DNA of 51,238 nucleotides, taken from Candidatus Pyrohabitans sp. JdFR-17. Lineage in GTDB: Archaea > Hydrothermarchaeota > Hydrothermarchaeia > Hydrothermarchaeales > BMS3B. A model generated the notes under the pieces. It did not search any database. It was not told the origin of the DNA and saw only the letters and a program-made list of their open reading frames with translations. Each line of letters opens with the position of its first letter. Positions within the stretch are counted from its first letter, which is position 1. The DNA lies in the NCBI GenBank assembly GCA_002011115.2, contig MTME02000090.1, positions 1-51,238 on the forward strand. Direction: 5' to 3'. The position numbers and the translations under genes are program-made. This document shows positions 16,837 to 24,505 of this stretch, in pieces.

Positions 16837-16840
16837 CAGC

Positions 16841-17746
16841 CTACCTCATTATCTCAATTAAAAACCTGGCAAGCTCCCTCTTATCTTCCAGGGTCTTCAT
16901 AATAGTATTAGTTCTATATATCTCTACCCCCTCAACCTCAAACTCCTCTTCGCTTGCGTCAGCCACAAAGTGCGCAGCAACGCTACTGTAAAACTTTGCA
17001 ACACCACGAGAAGTAGGCTCTATGCCAGCCGCCCTTAAAAATTTATCCGCAGGTCCACTTACAGGTTTGCCCCCAACTATGGGCGACACCGCTACAACGC
17101 TTTCTCGCCGGCTTGCGACAGCCTTCTTCAGCTTCTCAAGGGAAAGAATGGGAAGTATGCTTGTAACAGGATTGCTTGGCCCTATTACAACAAACTCCGC
17201 CTCCTCGATGGCGCTAACGCAAGCCTCGCATGGCTCAGCCTCACCTTCAAAGCGCACCTGCTTTATCTCCGGTTCGCTTCTATGCTTTATTAGGTATTCG
17301 TGGAGGTTCATCTCCCCACGGGAGGTGACCACCACAGTACTAAGACGCTGGTTGCTCATGGGTAGCACCTTCGCCTTTACGCCAAGGGCTGTGCACAGCT
17401 TTTGAGTGGCTTCCTCCAGGCTTAGCCCTCGCTTAAGGAGTTCCCCCCTGAATATGTGGGTCGCTCTGTCTAAGTCGCCAATGTTCATGAACTCCTCAAA
17501 GCCCAAGTTTAGAAGCTGCTCATGGGTTACGAAACTATCCCCGCGAATCCCATACCAAGTCTCCTCATTAACTATGTCCGCTAGAGTGTAAATCACGGTG
17601 TCTATATCTGGCGAAAGGTAGCCATGGGGCAGCCATATATCCTCAGCGGTGTTTACTATAACCGCTATCTCCTCCTGGGGGAGAAGCTGCATAAAGCCCT
17701 GAAGCAGCTTCGGCGTACCTGTGCCGCCTGATAGAAGGGTTATCAT
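16841..17746 (-). CDS. cofD: 2-phospho-L-lactate transferase (coenzyme F420 biosynthesis)
   Basis: CofD (301 aa) joins the phospholactyl-type side chain to the deazaflavin Fo to make F420-0. It opens with the nucleotide-binding loop LLSGGTGTPKLLQGF, followed by VNTAEDIWLPHGYLSPDIDT, which holds the conserved acidic residues, and VVIGPSNPVTSILPIL and SPIVGGKPVSGPADKF further on, all family hallmarks. The ATG has GAGGTAAATAGCA upstream. It is the first gene of a leftward operon cofD - exchanger - citG-like - DUF447. Its presence shows that the organism uses F420. Confidence 0.96.
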   Translation of the reverse strand: MITLLSGGTGTPKLLQGFMQLLPQEEIAVIVNTAEDIWLPHGYLSPDIDTVIYTLADIVNEETWYGIRGDSFVTHEQLLNLGFEEFMNIGDLDRATHIFRGELLKRGLSLEEATQKLCTALGVKAKVLPMSNQRLSTVVVTSRGEMNLHEYLIKHRSEPEIKQVRFEGEAEPCEACVSAIEEAEFVVIGPSNPVTSILPILSLEKLKKAVASRRESVVAVSPIVGGKPVSGPADKFLRAAGIEPTSRGVAKFYSSVAAHFVADASEEEFEVEGVEIYRTNTIMKTLEDKRELARFLIEIMR

Positions 17747-17786
17747 TGCTATTTACCTCACAAATTTAAGAAACTCCCAGAAGAGG

Positions 17787-18167
17787 TTACCACTCCCACT
17801 TAACCCTCTTTCTAATTTCCCTGTCTGTGGTTACCACCGCTGCGTCATGCTCGCGAGCGAGAGCGACTATCATAGCGTCGAAATAGCTCATCTCCGATTC
17901 AAGCCTGCACGCTTCCCGGAGAGATGTAGGAGTTAATGGCAGTACCTTTTCCGGGGGTATCAGAGCTGCGAGGTCCTCAAAAGTGGCGATTCTCTCTTCT
18001 ATGGTGTAACCGTGCGCCTTAAGCTCAAGGTCGAACTCAAGCAGAGCTGTTGAAGGGAGATATACATCCTGCCTCTCAAGGGACTTTAAATGCTCAAAAG
18101 CCTTTTTATGATGGCGGTCGTTTTCACGAATTGCACCTATCAGCACAACGGTGTCTAGAAGTTTCAA
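17787..18167 (-). CDS. vapC: PIN-domain toxin, VapC-like
   Basis: The 126-aa PIN ribonuclease has the acidic residues of the active site: Asp5 (LLDTVVLI), Glu44 (STALLEFDLE), Asp in SYFDAMIVALA, and Asp in TTDREI. Such toxins cleave RNA when unbound by antitoxin. It overlaps the upstream AbrB-type gene by 4 bp, the standard antitoxin-toxin layout. Confidence 0.88.
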   Translation of the reverse strand: MKLLDTVVLIGAIRENDRHHKKAFEHLKSLERQDVYLPSTALLEFDLELKAHGYTIEERIATFEDLAALIPPEKVLPLTPTSLREACRLESEMSYFDAMIVALAREHDAAVVTTDREIRKRVKWEW

Positions 18168-18403
18168 CCTTTCATCCCCATAAGCAGCTTTTCTCCTCTG
18201 TGTTCCTCTTCTTTCCAGTCCCTCAATTTTCTTGATGCGATTCTCTTTGCCCTCAGCAAGCGAGTGTCAATCGGTACAATCTCGATCTTCTTACCCTTGG
18301 ACGAAATTAATACCTTACCCGGAGTTCTTATTTCCACACTCTCCCGGATCTTTTTGGGTAAAACAATTCTCCCCTTTTTATCAATAGTTACCACTACTCC
18401 CAT
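18164..18403 (-). CDS. vapB: AbrB/MazE-fold antitoxin, VapB-like
   Basis: This 79-aa protein starts VVTIDKKGRIVLPKKIRESV, the SpoVT/AbrB swapped-hairpin DNA-binding domain. A basic helical tail (RAKRIASRKLRDWKEEEHRG) follows and probably covers the toxin. It should both neutralise the PIN toxin and repress the pair. The region before the ATG lacks a clear ribosome-binding site, consistent with a short leader. Confidence 0.88.
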   Translation of the reverse strand: MGVVVTIDKKGRIVLPKKIRESVEIRTPGKVLISSKGKKIEIVPIDTRLLRAKRIASRKLRDWKEEEHRGEKLLMGMKG

Positions 18404-18483
18404 ATTGTACCACTTTTAATTTGTTGTGGGATAACAAGGCAAACTATTGCTGAAGCTAAGGGATAATAGATACGCAATAATAG

Positions 18484-18894
18484 TTATTCCGGTATCTCAG
18501 CCACGTTTGTGGTAAGCTTGGCGTACTTCACACCTTTAATCGATTTCAGGCGATTCAGAAGCTGCTTTATCGGGGTGCTGTCTCCGCGTACAACAATAAC
18601 CTCAAGGCAGTGATGCCTGTCCAGATGGATGTGAAGCGAGGAATCTATAACCTCAGCGAAGTCGTGCTGCGCATCTGTAAGCCTCTCAAGTACATTGGTC
18701 TCATCGTGATCGTAGATTATTGAGATTGTACCGGCAATCTCGCCTGATAGCTGGCTCATAAAGCTGTGCTCTAAAATATAACTCCTTATAGCGTCGCGAA
18801 TCCCCTCGCTCCTGGATACGTACCCCTTCTCTTTGAGAATCTTGTCAAACTCCTCCAGAAGTCTCTCTGGTAGTGAGATGCTTATTCTCTCCAT
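18484..18894 (-). CDS. nikR: Nickel-responsive regulator NikR
   Basis: NikR (136 aa) has the ribbon-helix-helix ERISISLPERLLEEFDKIL at the N-terminus and a C-terminal ACT-like metal domain. The four square-planar Ni ligands are in the expected places: His77, His88, His90 and Cys96 (SLHIHLDRHHC), matching H76/H87/H89/C95 of the E. coli protein. It normally represses nickel uptake. It lies 10 bp after the trmB stop with no ribosome-binding site of its own, so it is probably co-transcribed. No nickel transporter is in this window. Confidence 0.95.
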   Translation of the reverse strand: MERISISLPERLLEEFDKILKEKGYVSRSEGIRDAIRSYILEHSFMSQLSGEIAGTISIIYDHDETNVLERLTDAQHDFAEVIDSSLHIHLDRHHCLEVIVVRGDSTPIKQLLNRLKSIKGVKYAKLTTNVAEIPE

Positions 18895-18904
18895 ATTTGT
18901 GAAT

Positions 18905-19657
18905 CTATCTGCCAGGTTTTAAATCTTGCGCAGGTGTTTCCTCCCAGACGTGGTGGAAGTAGTTTCTGTACAGCTTTATACACCCCGGATTGCGGTTATA
19001 AAGCGCAAAAACGTAGTTTGCAGGGTCATCGCTCGCCAAGATAAGCTCCCTCTCATCCACAACCACAAAGCGCGAGTGGTCGTGAGGATAGCGTTTGTAC
19101 TCCACACCTATCTTATTAAACAGCTCAATTGTGCCCTCGCTAAACTCCCCCAGGGCTTTAATGCTAACCCCTCGCTTCTTCGCGTGCTCCAACGCCCTCG
19201 CTATTGCCTTTGTTGTAACAGGCTTTATGCCAACAATGAGCACCTCACGCTCGGCGCTTTCCAGCATACTAATAAGCCTGTCATGTATATTCTCCCTTCC
19301 CTTGAGCATCCAGATTACCTCATCAAAGGACACCTCGTCCTGGTGTTTCTGATAGAGGGGTGTAAGTTTTTTTATGAGTTCTTCCACTGCCTTAACACGA
19401 AGCTCAAGCTCCTTGGAGAGTATCTCACGGGGGTCAACGGCACGGTACTTCCTGGGTCTACCAGGCTGCACCACCACATAACCACGGCGCTCCAGACTCT
19501 CAAGAATGTCGTACTCCCGCGAATATGGAATCTGGGCAAGCTCCCGTATTTCCTTAACCGTCGCTGTCCCCTTAGCGACAAGCGCAAGGTAGGTGCGCGA
19601 CTCGTATTCGGTGAGGTTCATCAGCCTCAGGTGCTCCACCAGCTTTTCATCGATCAT
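18905..19657 (-). CDS. TrmB-family transcriptional regulator
   Basis: The protein (250 aa) has an N-terminal winged helix (LTEYESRTYLALVAKGTATVKEIRELAQIPYSREYDILESLERRGYV), a short coiled coil (LELRVKAVEELIKKLTPLYQ), and a C-terminal PLD-like effector domain with DHSRFVVVDERELI. TrmB proteins sense sugars or other metabolites. It is divergent from the tusA-dsrE operon, with a 20-bp inverted repeat between them, and is followed by nikR. The repeat suggests it regulates itself and the sulfur genes. Confidence 0.9.
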   Translation of the reverse strand: MIDEKLVEHLRLMNLTEYESRTYLALVAKGTATVKEIRELAQIPYSREYDILESLERRGYVVVQPGRPRKYRAVDPREILSKELELRVKAVEELIKKLTPLYQKHQDEVSFDEVIWMLKGRENIHDRLISMLESAEREVLIVGIKPVTTKAIARALEHAKKRGVSIKALGEFSEGTIELFNKIGVEYKRYPHDHSRFVVVDERELILASDDPANYVFALYNRNPGCIKLYRNYFHHVWEETPAQDLKPGR

Positions 19658-19682
19658 GTTCCTCGCACCTATATAAGGAAAA

Positions 19683-19694
19683 CTTTATATATAG
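19683..19694. promoter_or_regulatory. Divergent TATA element, trmB / tusA
   Basis: The segment ctttatatatag reads as a TATA box in both directions. It lies about 26-30 bp from the trmB ATG (leftward, nearly leaderless) and about 50 bp from the tusA GTG (rightward). Confidence 0.5.
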
Positions 19695-19698
19695 ATTA

Positions 19699-19718
19699 TT
19701 TACTTAAAATCAAGTAAA
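19699..19718. promoter_or_regulatory. Inverted repeat, candidate TrmB operator
   Basis: TTTACTT and AAGTAAA form perfect 7-bp arms separated by 6 bp. The core can be written TACT-N8-AGTA, close to the TACT-N7-8-GAGTA site I recall for the Halobacterium TrmB protein. It lies between TATA and start of the tusA operon and next to the divergent trmB promoter. Binding is inferred. Confidence 0.5.
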
Positions 19719-19741
19719 AAAGTTTCGGAGGTGTGTGTGTC

Positions 19742-19975
19742 GTGGTTGAGGCTGATGAGGTTATGGATGCAAGTGGCCTTTCGTGTCCGATGCCAGTGCT
19801 CAAAGCGAGGCAGGCTATGCAGAAGCTCGCTCCCGGGAAGGTGTTGAAAATAATCACCACGGACAAGGGTTCAAAGAGCGACATACCGGCATGGGCAAAA
19901 CAGAACGGATTTGAACTTCTCGAGAGTAGCGAAGAAGGTGGTAAATTTATATTTTACGTAAAAAAACCTGCTTAG
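19742..19975 (+). CDS. TusA-family sulfur-carrier protein
   Basis: This small protein (77 aa) has the TusA core DASGLSCPMPVLKARQAM, with the persulfide-carrying Cys15, and the second strand ITTDKGSKSDIPAWAKQNG. It passes sulfane sulfur between enzymes. I start at GTG 19742, which has GGAGG 10 nt upstream; the track's GTG at 19733 would leave only 1 nt. It is followed after 9 bp by a DsrE-like gene, a pairing seen in sulfur-oxidising and thiosulfate-using organisms. Confidence 0.9.
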   Translation: MVEADEVMDASGLSCPMPVLKARQAMQKLAPGKVLKIITTDKGSKSDIPAWAKQNGFELLESSEEGGKFIFYVKKPA

Positions 19976-19984
19976 GTGGTTAAA

Positions 19985-20470
19985 ATGGCAGAAGAGGAAA
20001 GTAAGAAAAAAAAGTTGTGCATAATCGTCAGTAAGGGCACCCTTGACGCCGCCTATCCGCCTCTCATACTCGCGAGCACAGCAGCGAGCATGGACTGGGA
20101 GGCGCACCTGTTCTTCACCTTCTACGGTCTGGACATAATCAACAAGAAAAAATACAAGAGCCTGAAGGTTGCCCCCATAGCTAATCCGGCGATGCCCATG
20201 CCAGTGCCCAACATAATAGGCATGCTTCCAGGCATGACAGCCATGGCAACGATGATGATGAAGAGTATGATGAAGAAGCAAAATGTGCCCAGCATCGAAG
20301 AGCTTATCAACATGTGCAAGGATATGGGCGTCAAGTTCTACGCTTGCCAGATGACCATGGATGTGATGGGCTGTCCTGAGAGCGATCTCTTACCTGTGGT
20401 AGACGCCTGCCTTGGTGCGGCGGGCTTCTTAGACATCGCCAGCGACGCTGATGTGACCCTCTTTATTTAA
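19985..20470 (+). CDS. DsrE-like (DsrE2-type) sulfur-relay protein
   Basis: The protein (161 aa) has the DsrE fold pattern: LCIIVSKGTLDAAYPPLILASTAASMDWEAHLFFTFYGL, and a C-terminal FYACQMTMDVMGC with Cys121 and Cys130, where the family carries its sulfur-binding cysteine. A Met-rich hydrophobic stretch in the middle (about residues 68-98) suggests membrane contact, as in DsrE2. ATG 19985 has TAGGTGG upstream, so the track start at 19976 is too early. It forms an operon with tusA. Confidence 0.88.
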   Translation: MAEEESKKKKLCIIVSKGTLDAAYPPLILASTAASMDWEAHLFFTFYGLDIINKKKYKSLKVAPIANPAMPMPVPNIIGMLPGMTAMATMMMKSMMKKQNVPSIEELINMCKDMGVKFYACQMTMDVMGCPESDLLPVVDACLGAAGFLDIASDADVTLFI

Positions 20471-20487
20471 CCTCAGAGGTAAGCTGG

Positions 20488-21285
20488 ATGGGAGAAATCC
20501 CAATAGAGGTGGTCAAAACAATCTGTTCCCTCTGCAACTCAGCAAAACTGGAGTCAATCAAAAGAGTGGATGCCTCAGAGCTGGGTGCAGAGATTGAAAA
20601 CCGACAAAGACAGAGCTTCACCGGGGTGCTCAGGTTAAACTTCAAAGAAGAAGGAAAGCTTGTCTCCCTCTATTTTCTTTTTCTTAATGGTTCAATAGTT
20701 TTAACGATGAAAGAAGTGGTATCGTCAGCCGGGGACTCTTCCTTTTTTACTCTACCAGAACCTGAACTCAGAGACGGCGCACTGGAGATATTAATTGTTG
20801 AAGACGGAGCAATGAGTAGAGTGGCTGAAAAAATACCGAATAAATTAGCGATTGAAGTGGAAGTCGATTCCTCAGCCGCTACACCGGAAATACCAGAGGA
20901 GATTTTAAAGTTTAAAGAGAGAATCATGGCAGATGCAGAGAAGGCTGCAGAGAGAGCTCTAGAAGAGTTTAAACCGAAGCTCGATATGGAAAAACTTAGG
21001 AATACAAAGCTCTCAGCTGAGAAGTGCAGAAGAGTTCTGAGTTTTATTGAGAGGGAACTCAGTGAAATCTTTGGAGAAGTCAAGGGCAAAAACCTCCTAA
21101 AGCTCAGGCTTACTGAGATGAGGTTTAATGAAGGCGAAGCTTCCTGCGCAGAGGTAGCTGAACTCATAAACTACCTCCGGAAAACAGCTCTTAAAAATAA
21201 GCTTGGAAAGGAAGAAGCAGAAAAAGTGGCTGACAGGATGATGTGGAGGCTTGCTAACATAGCAGAGGGTGATGGAGGTAGATAG
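20488..21285 (+). CDS. Hypothetical protein with PATAN-like N-terminal region
   Basis: I recognise this 265-aa protein only weakly. Residues ~43-75 (FTGVLRLNFKEEGKLVSLYFLFLNGSIV) resemble the DUF4388/PATAN unit, or DUF2226 of Archaeoglobus, which often accompanies Roadblock proteins. The remainder is helical (ERIMADAEKAAERALEEFKP; SAEKCRRVLSFIERELSEIF) and likely forms coiled-coil contacts. AGAGGTAAG precedes the ATG, and the gene follows dsrE by 17 bp and precedes the Roadblock gene by 18 bp. A role in a GTPase or localisation system is inferred. Confidence 0.6.
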   Translation: MGEIPIEVVKTICSLCNSAKLESIKRVDASELGAEIENRQRQSFTGVLRLNFKEEGKLVSLYFLFLNGSIVLTMKEVVSSAGDSSFFTLPEPELRDGALEILIVEDGAMSRVAEKIPNKLAIEVEVDSSAATPEIPEEILKFKERIMADAEKAAERALEEFKPKLDMEKLRNTKLSAEKCRRVLSFIERELSEIFGEVKGKNLLKLRLTEMRFNEGEASCAEVAELINYLRKTALKNKLGKEEAEKVADRMMWRLANIAEGDGGR

Positions 21286-21303
21286 GTAAGGGGTGGATTA
21301 GAG

Positions 21304-21669
21304 ATGCAGGAGATATTGGAAAGGATACTTGTGGACTTTTTGAAGATCTCTGGTGTAACCGCAGCGGGAATAATAGACATGGACGGGTTGACTATAGCTT
21401 CCCACTCCTCTCGAATGAATCAAGAGGAACTGGAGGTAGCTGGAGGCTTAATAGCCCAGCTTGTAAGCGCTGCTAGAGAGGTTTCTACAGTCTCCGGCAT
21501 GGGTGAGGTCAGTGACATAATTTCTGAGATGGAGAATGGCAAATTTTTTATATTAAGCGCAGATGGCGTATTCTTCTGGTTCTTCACAGAGCCAAACATA
21601 AATCTCGGCTATATACGCGTGCAGGCGAAGAAGACGGTGGAGAAGATTAAAAACTCCCTCTCCAGTTAG
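21304..21669 (+). CDS. Roadblock/LC7 domain protein
   Basis: A single Roadblock/LC7 domain fills the 121 residues: SGVTAAGIIDMDGLTIASHS, ELEVAGGLIAQLVSAAREVS and FFILSADGVFFWFFTEPNINLGYIRVQAKKTVEKI. Such proteins dimerise and regulate small Ras-like GTPases (MglB type), though no GTPase gene is in this window. The start has GGGGTGG upstream. It is the last gene of the tusA-dsrE-PATAN-Roadblock run. Confidence 0.85.
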   Translation: MQEILERILVDFLKISGVTAAGIIDMDGLTIASHSSRMNQEELEVAGGLIAQLVSAAREVSTVSGMGEVSDIISEMENGKFFILSADGVFFWFFTEPNINLGYIRVQAKKTVEKIKNSLSS

Positions 21670-21704
21670 GAAAAGTTTAATACCACGGGCGACAACCTTA
21701 TTCC

Positions 21705-22712
21705 ATGGAGGCGAGATTTTACACTCCGGTGGAGGAGGGGAAGGTTAAGTGTTACCTGTGCAGCCATCGCTGCATTATATCTCCAGGAAAGCGTGGTATA
21801 TGCGGTGTGAGGGAGAATAGAGGGGGAAAGTTGTATACGCTTGTTTACGGCAGGGCTATATCCTACAACATCGACCCGATTGAAAAAAAGCCCCTGTACC
21901 ACTTCCTTCCAGGCACAAGGAGCTACTCCATAGCCACAGTGGGATGCAACTTCCGCTGCCTTCACTGCCAGAACTGGGAGATTTCTCAGATGCCCCGTGA
22001 GAGGGATGGCGAGATCGCGGGATTAGACCTTCCGCCGGAAGAGGTGGTGAGGCAAGCTGCGCAGTACGACTGCGCCAGCATCTCCTATACCTACACAGAG
22101 CCAACAATTTTTGCAGAGTACGCAGTAGACTGCGCAAAACTTGCACAAAAGAAGGGCATTAAAAATGTTTTTGTCACAAATGGTTACATCACCCCGGAGG
22201 CTCTCAAGGAGATCGCCCCCTTTATAGACGCTGCGAATATAGACCTTAAAGGCTTTACAGAGGAGTTCTACCGCGAGGTTTGCGGAGCGACGCTCAAGCC
22301 TGTGCTGGAGAGCATAAAGCTTTATAAAGAGCTGGGGATTTGGGTAGAAGTGACCACCCTTATAATCCCTGGCTACAACGATGATGAGGAGCAGCTCAGA
22401 GGCATAGCCAGGTTCATAAAGAGTGTAGGTGAGGAGATACCCTGGCATGTAACGCGGTTCCACCCTGATTACAAACTCATGAGCACCCCTTCAACCCCCT
22501 CGGACACCCTCAGGAAGGCGAGGGATATAGGAAAGGAGGAAGGATTGTTATATATCTACATAGGCAACATCCTGGGGGAAGGAGAAAATACGCAATGTTA
22601 CAACTGCGGCGAACTTCTGATTGAGCGCCATGGTTTTGATGTACTCAAATACAGGATAGTAAAAGGGAAGTGCCCCAAGTGTGGAGTGAAAATTCACGGA
22701 GTGTGGGGTTAA
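21705..22712 (+). CDS. amrS: AmmeMemoRadiSam system radical SAM enzyme AmrS
   Basis: The radical SAM cluster motif is CNFRCLHC (Cys81, Cys85, Cys88), preceded by the AmrS-typical Cys pattern CYLCSHRCIISPGKRGICGV (residues 16-33). After the barrel, a C-terminal zinc ribbon (CYNCGEL...CPKCGVKIHGVWG) is present. The family usually occurs with MEMO1 and AMMECR1 and has no agreed reaction; neither partner is here. A TATA-like tttaatacc about 28 bp before the ATG indicates its own leaderless promoter. Confidence 0.93.
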   Translation: MEARFYTPVEEGKVKCYLCSHRCIISPGKRGICGVRENRGGKLYTLVYGRAISYNIDPIEKKPLYHFLPGTRSYSIATVGCNFRCLHCQNWEISQMPRERDGEIAGLDLPPEEVVRQAAQYDCASISYTYTEPTIFAEYAVDCAKLAQKKGIKNVFVTNGYITPEALKEIAPFIDAANIDLKGFTEEFYREVCGATLKPVLESIKLYKELGIWVEVTTLIIPGYNDDEEQLRGIARFIKSVGEEIPWHVTRFHPDYKLMSTPSTPSDTLRKARDIGKEEGLLYIYIGNILGEGENTQCYNCGELLIERHGFDVLKYRIVKGKCPKCGVKIHGVWG

Positions 22713-22742
22713 CCGTAGCAAAACTCGGAAAACGATAGTGGC

Positions 22743-22871
22743 TCAGAGACGATTGTTCTGAAAAATATTCTCAATTTCTCTATATATTTCCTTCTTCCTC
22801 TCTTCTATCAGCAGTAGCTTCTGCAACAGTGGAAGCTTCTCAAATTCTTCACTGTTTATGTCTATTTTCAC
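22743..22871 (-). CDS. Small 42-aa ORF, unknown
   Basis: This ORF is absent from the ORF track. It starts at GTG with AGGAGG 8 nt upstream, and a TATA-like ttttatatatcc (complement near 22927-22938) further up. It reads VKIDINSEEFEKLPLLQKLL and LIEERKKEIYREIENIFQNN: one amphipathic helix with strongly charged ends, reminiscent of small antitoxin or adaptor peptides. I cannot name it. It lies alone between the convergent amrS end and the upstream radical SAM gene. Confidence 0.5.
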   Translation of the reverse strand: MKIDINSEEFEKLPLLQKLLLIEERKKEIYREIENIFQNNRL

Positions 22872-22883
22872 CCCTAATTCCTC

Positions 22884-23056
22884 CTAATTGGTATATTAAT
22901 AGCCAAGTTCTAATCGGTATAGGGATATATAAAATTTTCTTTTTTTATGGCTTTGGTGCGTTTGGAAACTGTGGCATGTTATGTCTTAACCACGACAAAA
23001 AAAGACCCTGTTGAATCCAGCTCCATCCTGCCATTATCGCTTTCTTTTTTGGTGGG
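22884..23056. other. AT-rich intergenic region with a leftward promoter
   Basis: Contains a TATA-like element on the minus strand that fits the 42-aa ORF. The plus-strand ORFs listed here overlap the radical SAM gene or lack start signals. Nothing else seen. Confidence 0.4.
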
Positions 23057-24505
23057 CTACTTATTAACATTTTGGTTGCTTGGCGGCGCCACCCTGAACA
23101 CGTCCTCCCTCATCCATATCCAGAATAAGCTCTTTAAGCCTCGGGTTACAAGCTTAAAATCGTCCAGAGTGCGTATTCCGAGGAGTCTCCTGAGGATGTA
23201 GCGCGGTCTGGAGTAGAAGCGCTTGAACGCAATCCTGCGGAGCTCTTCTATCTGCTCCTTCGTCATTGTATGAGGGATGAAGGCGGCGCCTTCAAAGGTG
23301 AAATCCTCCCAGCGCGAAGACATCTGCCCCAGCTCAGAGGCGCGGTCGTAAAGCTCGGTGCCCGGGAAGGGCGTCATGGTATGGAAGTTCACAAAGTCAG
23401 GGTCAAGCTCAATCGCAAAGTCTATTGTTTTCAATGCCTCTTCGTAGGTTTCGCCGGGGATGCCAAAGATAAAAGCGGTGACAACTTTGAGCCCTGCTCT
23501 CTTCGCAGCTTTAACCGCTCGCCTAGTCTGTTCAAGGGTTATGCCCTTGCGCAGGGCATTTAAATTCTTCTGCACTCCGCTCTCTGCGCCGAAGAATATC
23601 GCCCAGCAACCTGCACGGCGAAAGGCTTTAAGCAAGGGCTCGTCCACCTGGTTCACTCGCGCTGAGACGAACCAGGTGACATCTAAACCGCGACGCTTAA
23701 TCTCCTCAGCTATGCGCATTGCGCGAGAATAATCGCCAGCAAAGGTGTCGTCCAGAAAGCGAATCTCACGGTACCCCTGCTCCAGGCAGAACTCAATCTC
23801 CTCGAGCACATTCTCAACACTTCTGTAGCGTATCCTCCGCTCGCCGGTGAGCTGGTAGCAGTATATGCAGCGCCCATTACAACCGCGAGAAGTCATGACT
23901 ATCGCCACCGGCTTTCGCCGGTAGGTGCCTGCAGGGGGCACATAGAGATTTTTATCCTCCAGCAGGTCTCTTGCAGGGAATGGCAGCGCGTCCAGGTTTT
24001 CTATGGGTGGGCGTGGAGGATTCTTGATTATTCTCCCCTTCTCCCTGTAAATCACTCCTTTAACTCCATCTAAGCTCTTCCCCTTCTCCAGCCTTTCCAG
24101 AGCCTCGCACAGGGTGAGTTCGCCCTCCCCAGCGACAATCGCATCCAGAGCAGGAGCCTCTGTCAGCGCCTTCTCTCCCATCGCCGTAGGGTAGGGTCCG
24201 CCGGCAAAAACAGAAGCCTCGCTCACCTTCTTAATGTCCTCTGCGGTCTTCACCGCCTTCTTCCAGAGGGCGGTGTTTGCATATATCCCAACAAACTCGG
24301 GGTCAAACTCCTTAATGCGCTGTATAACCTCGTCATGGTTCAGAAAGGAGCCGTCAAAAAACTTAACCTCGTGCCCAGCTTCGCGGAGGGAAGCAGCGAG
24401 GTACAGCACGCCCAGAGGCTGCCAGTAATTCACCTGCGCTTTGGCGGTCTTTGTGGGAAATATATCCTCGGGCAACCACGCGGGCATAACAATGGCTGCC
24501 CTCAC
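23057..24505 (-). CDS. B12-binding-domain-type radical SAM protein
   Basis: The protein (482 aa) begins with a cobalamin-binding-like Rossmann region (PLGVLYLAASLREAGHEVKFFDGS...PEFVGIYANTALWKKAV...VFAGGPYPTAM). It continues with the radical SAM motif CNGRCIYC in a TIM barrel, ending FVNFHTMTPFPGTELYDRA. The usual DxHxxG cobalamin-ligand motif is not seen, so B12 binding is doubtful. Members modify lipids, cofactors or natural products; the substrate is unknown. GTG start with GGAGG 9-10 nt upstream, directly after the stop of the FAD gene, so they form one operon. Confidence 0.88.
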   Translation of the reverse strand: MRAAIVMPAWLPEDIFPTKTAKAQVNYWQPLGVLYLAASLREAGHEVKFFDGSFLNHDEVIQRIKEFDPEFVGIYANTALWKKAVKTAEDIKKVSEASVFAGGPYPTAMGEKALTEAPALDAIVAGEGELTLCEALERLEKGKSLDGVKGVIYREKGRIIKNPPRPPIENLDALPFPARDLLEDKNLYVPPAGTYRRKPVAIVMTSRGCNGRCIYCYQLTGERRIRYRSVENVLEEIEFCLEQGYREIRFLDDTFAGDYSRAMRIAEEIKRRGLDVTWFVSARVNQVDEPLLKAFRRAGCWAIFFGAESGVQKNLNALRKGITLEQTRRAVKAAKRAGLKVVTAFIFGIPGETYEEALKTIDFAIELDPDFVNFHTMTPFPGTELYDRASELGQMSSRWEDFTFEGAAFIPHTMTKEQIEELRRIAFKRFYSRPRYILRRLLGIRTLDDFKLVTRGLKSLFWIWMREDVFRVAPPSNQNVNK

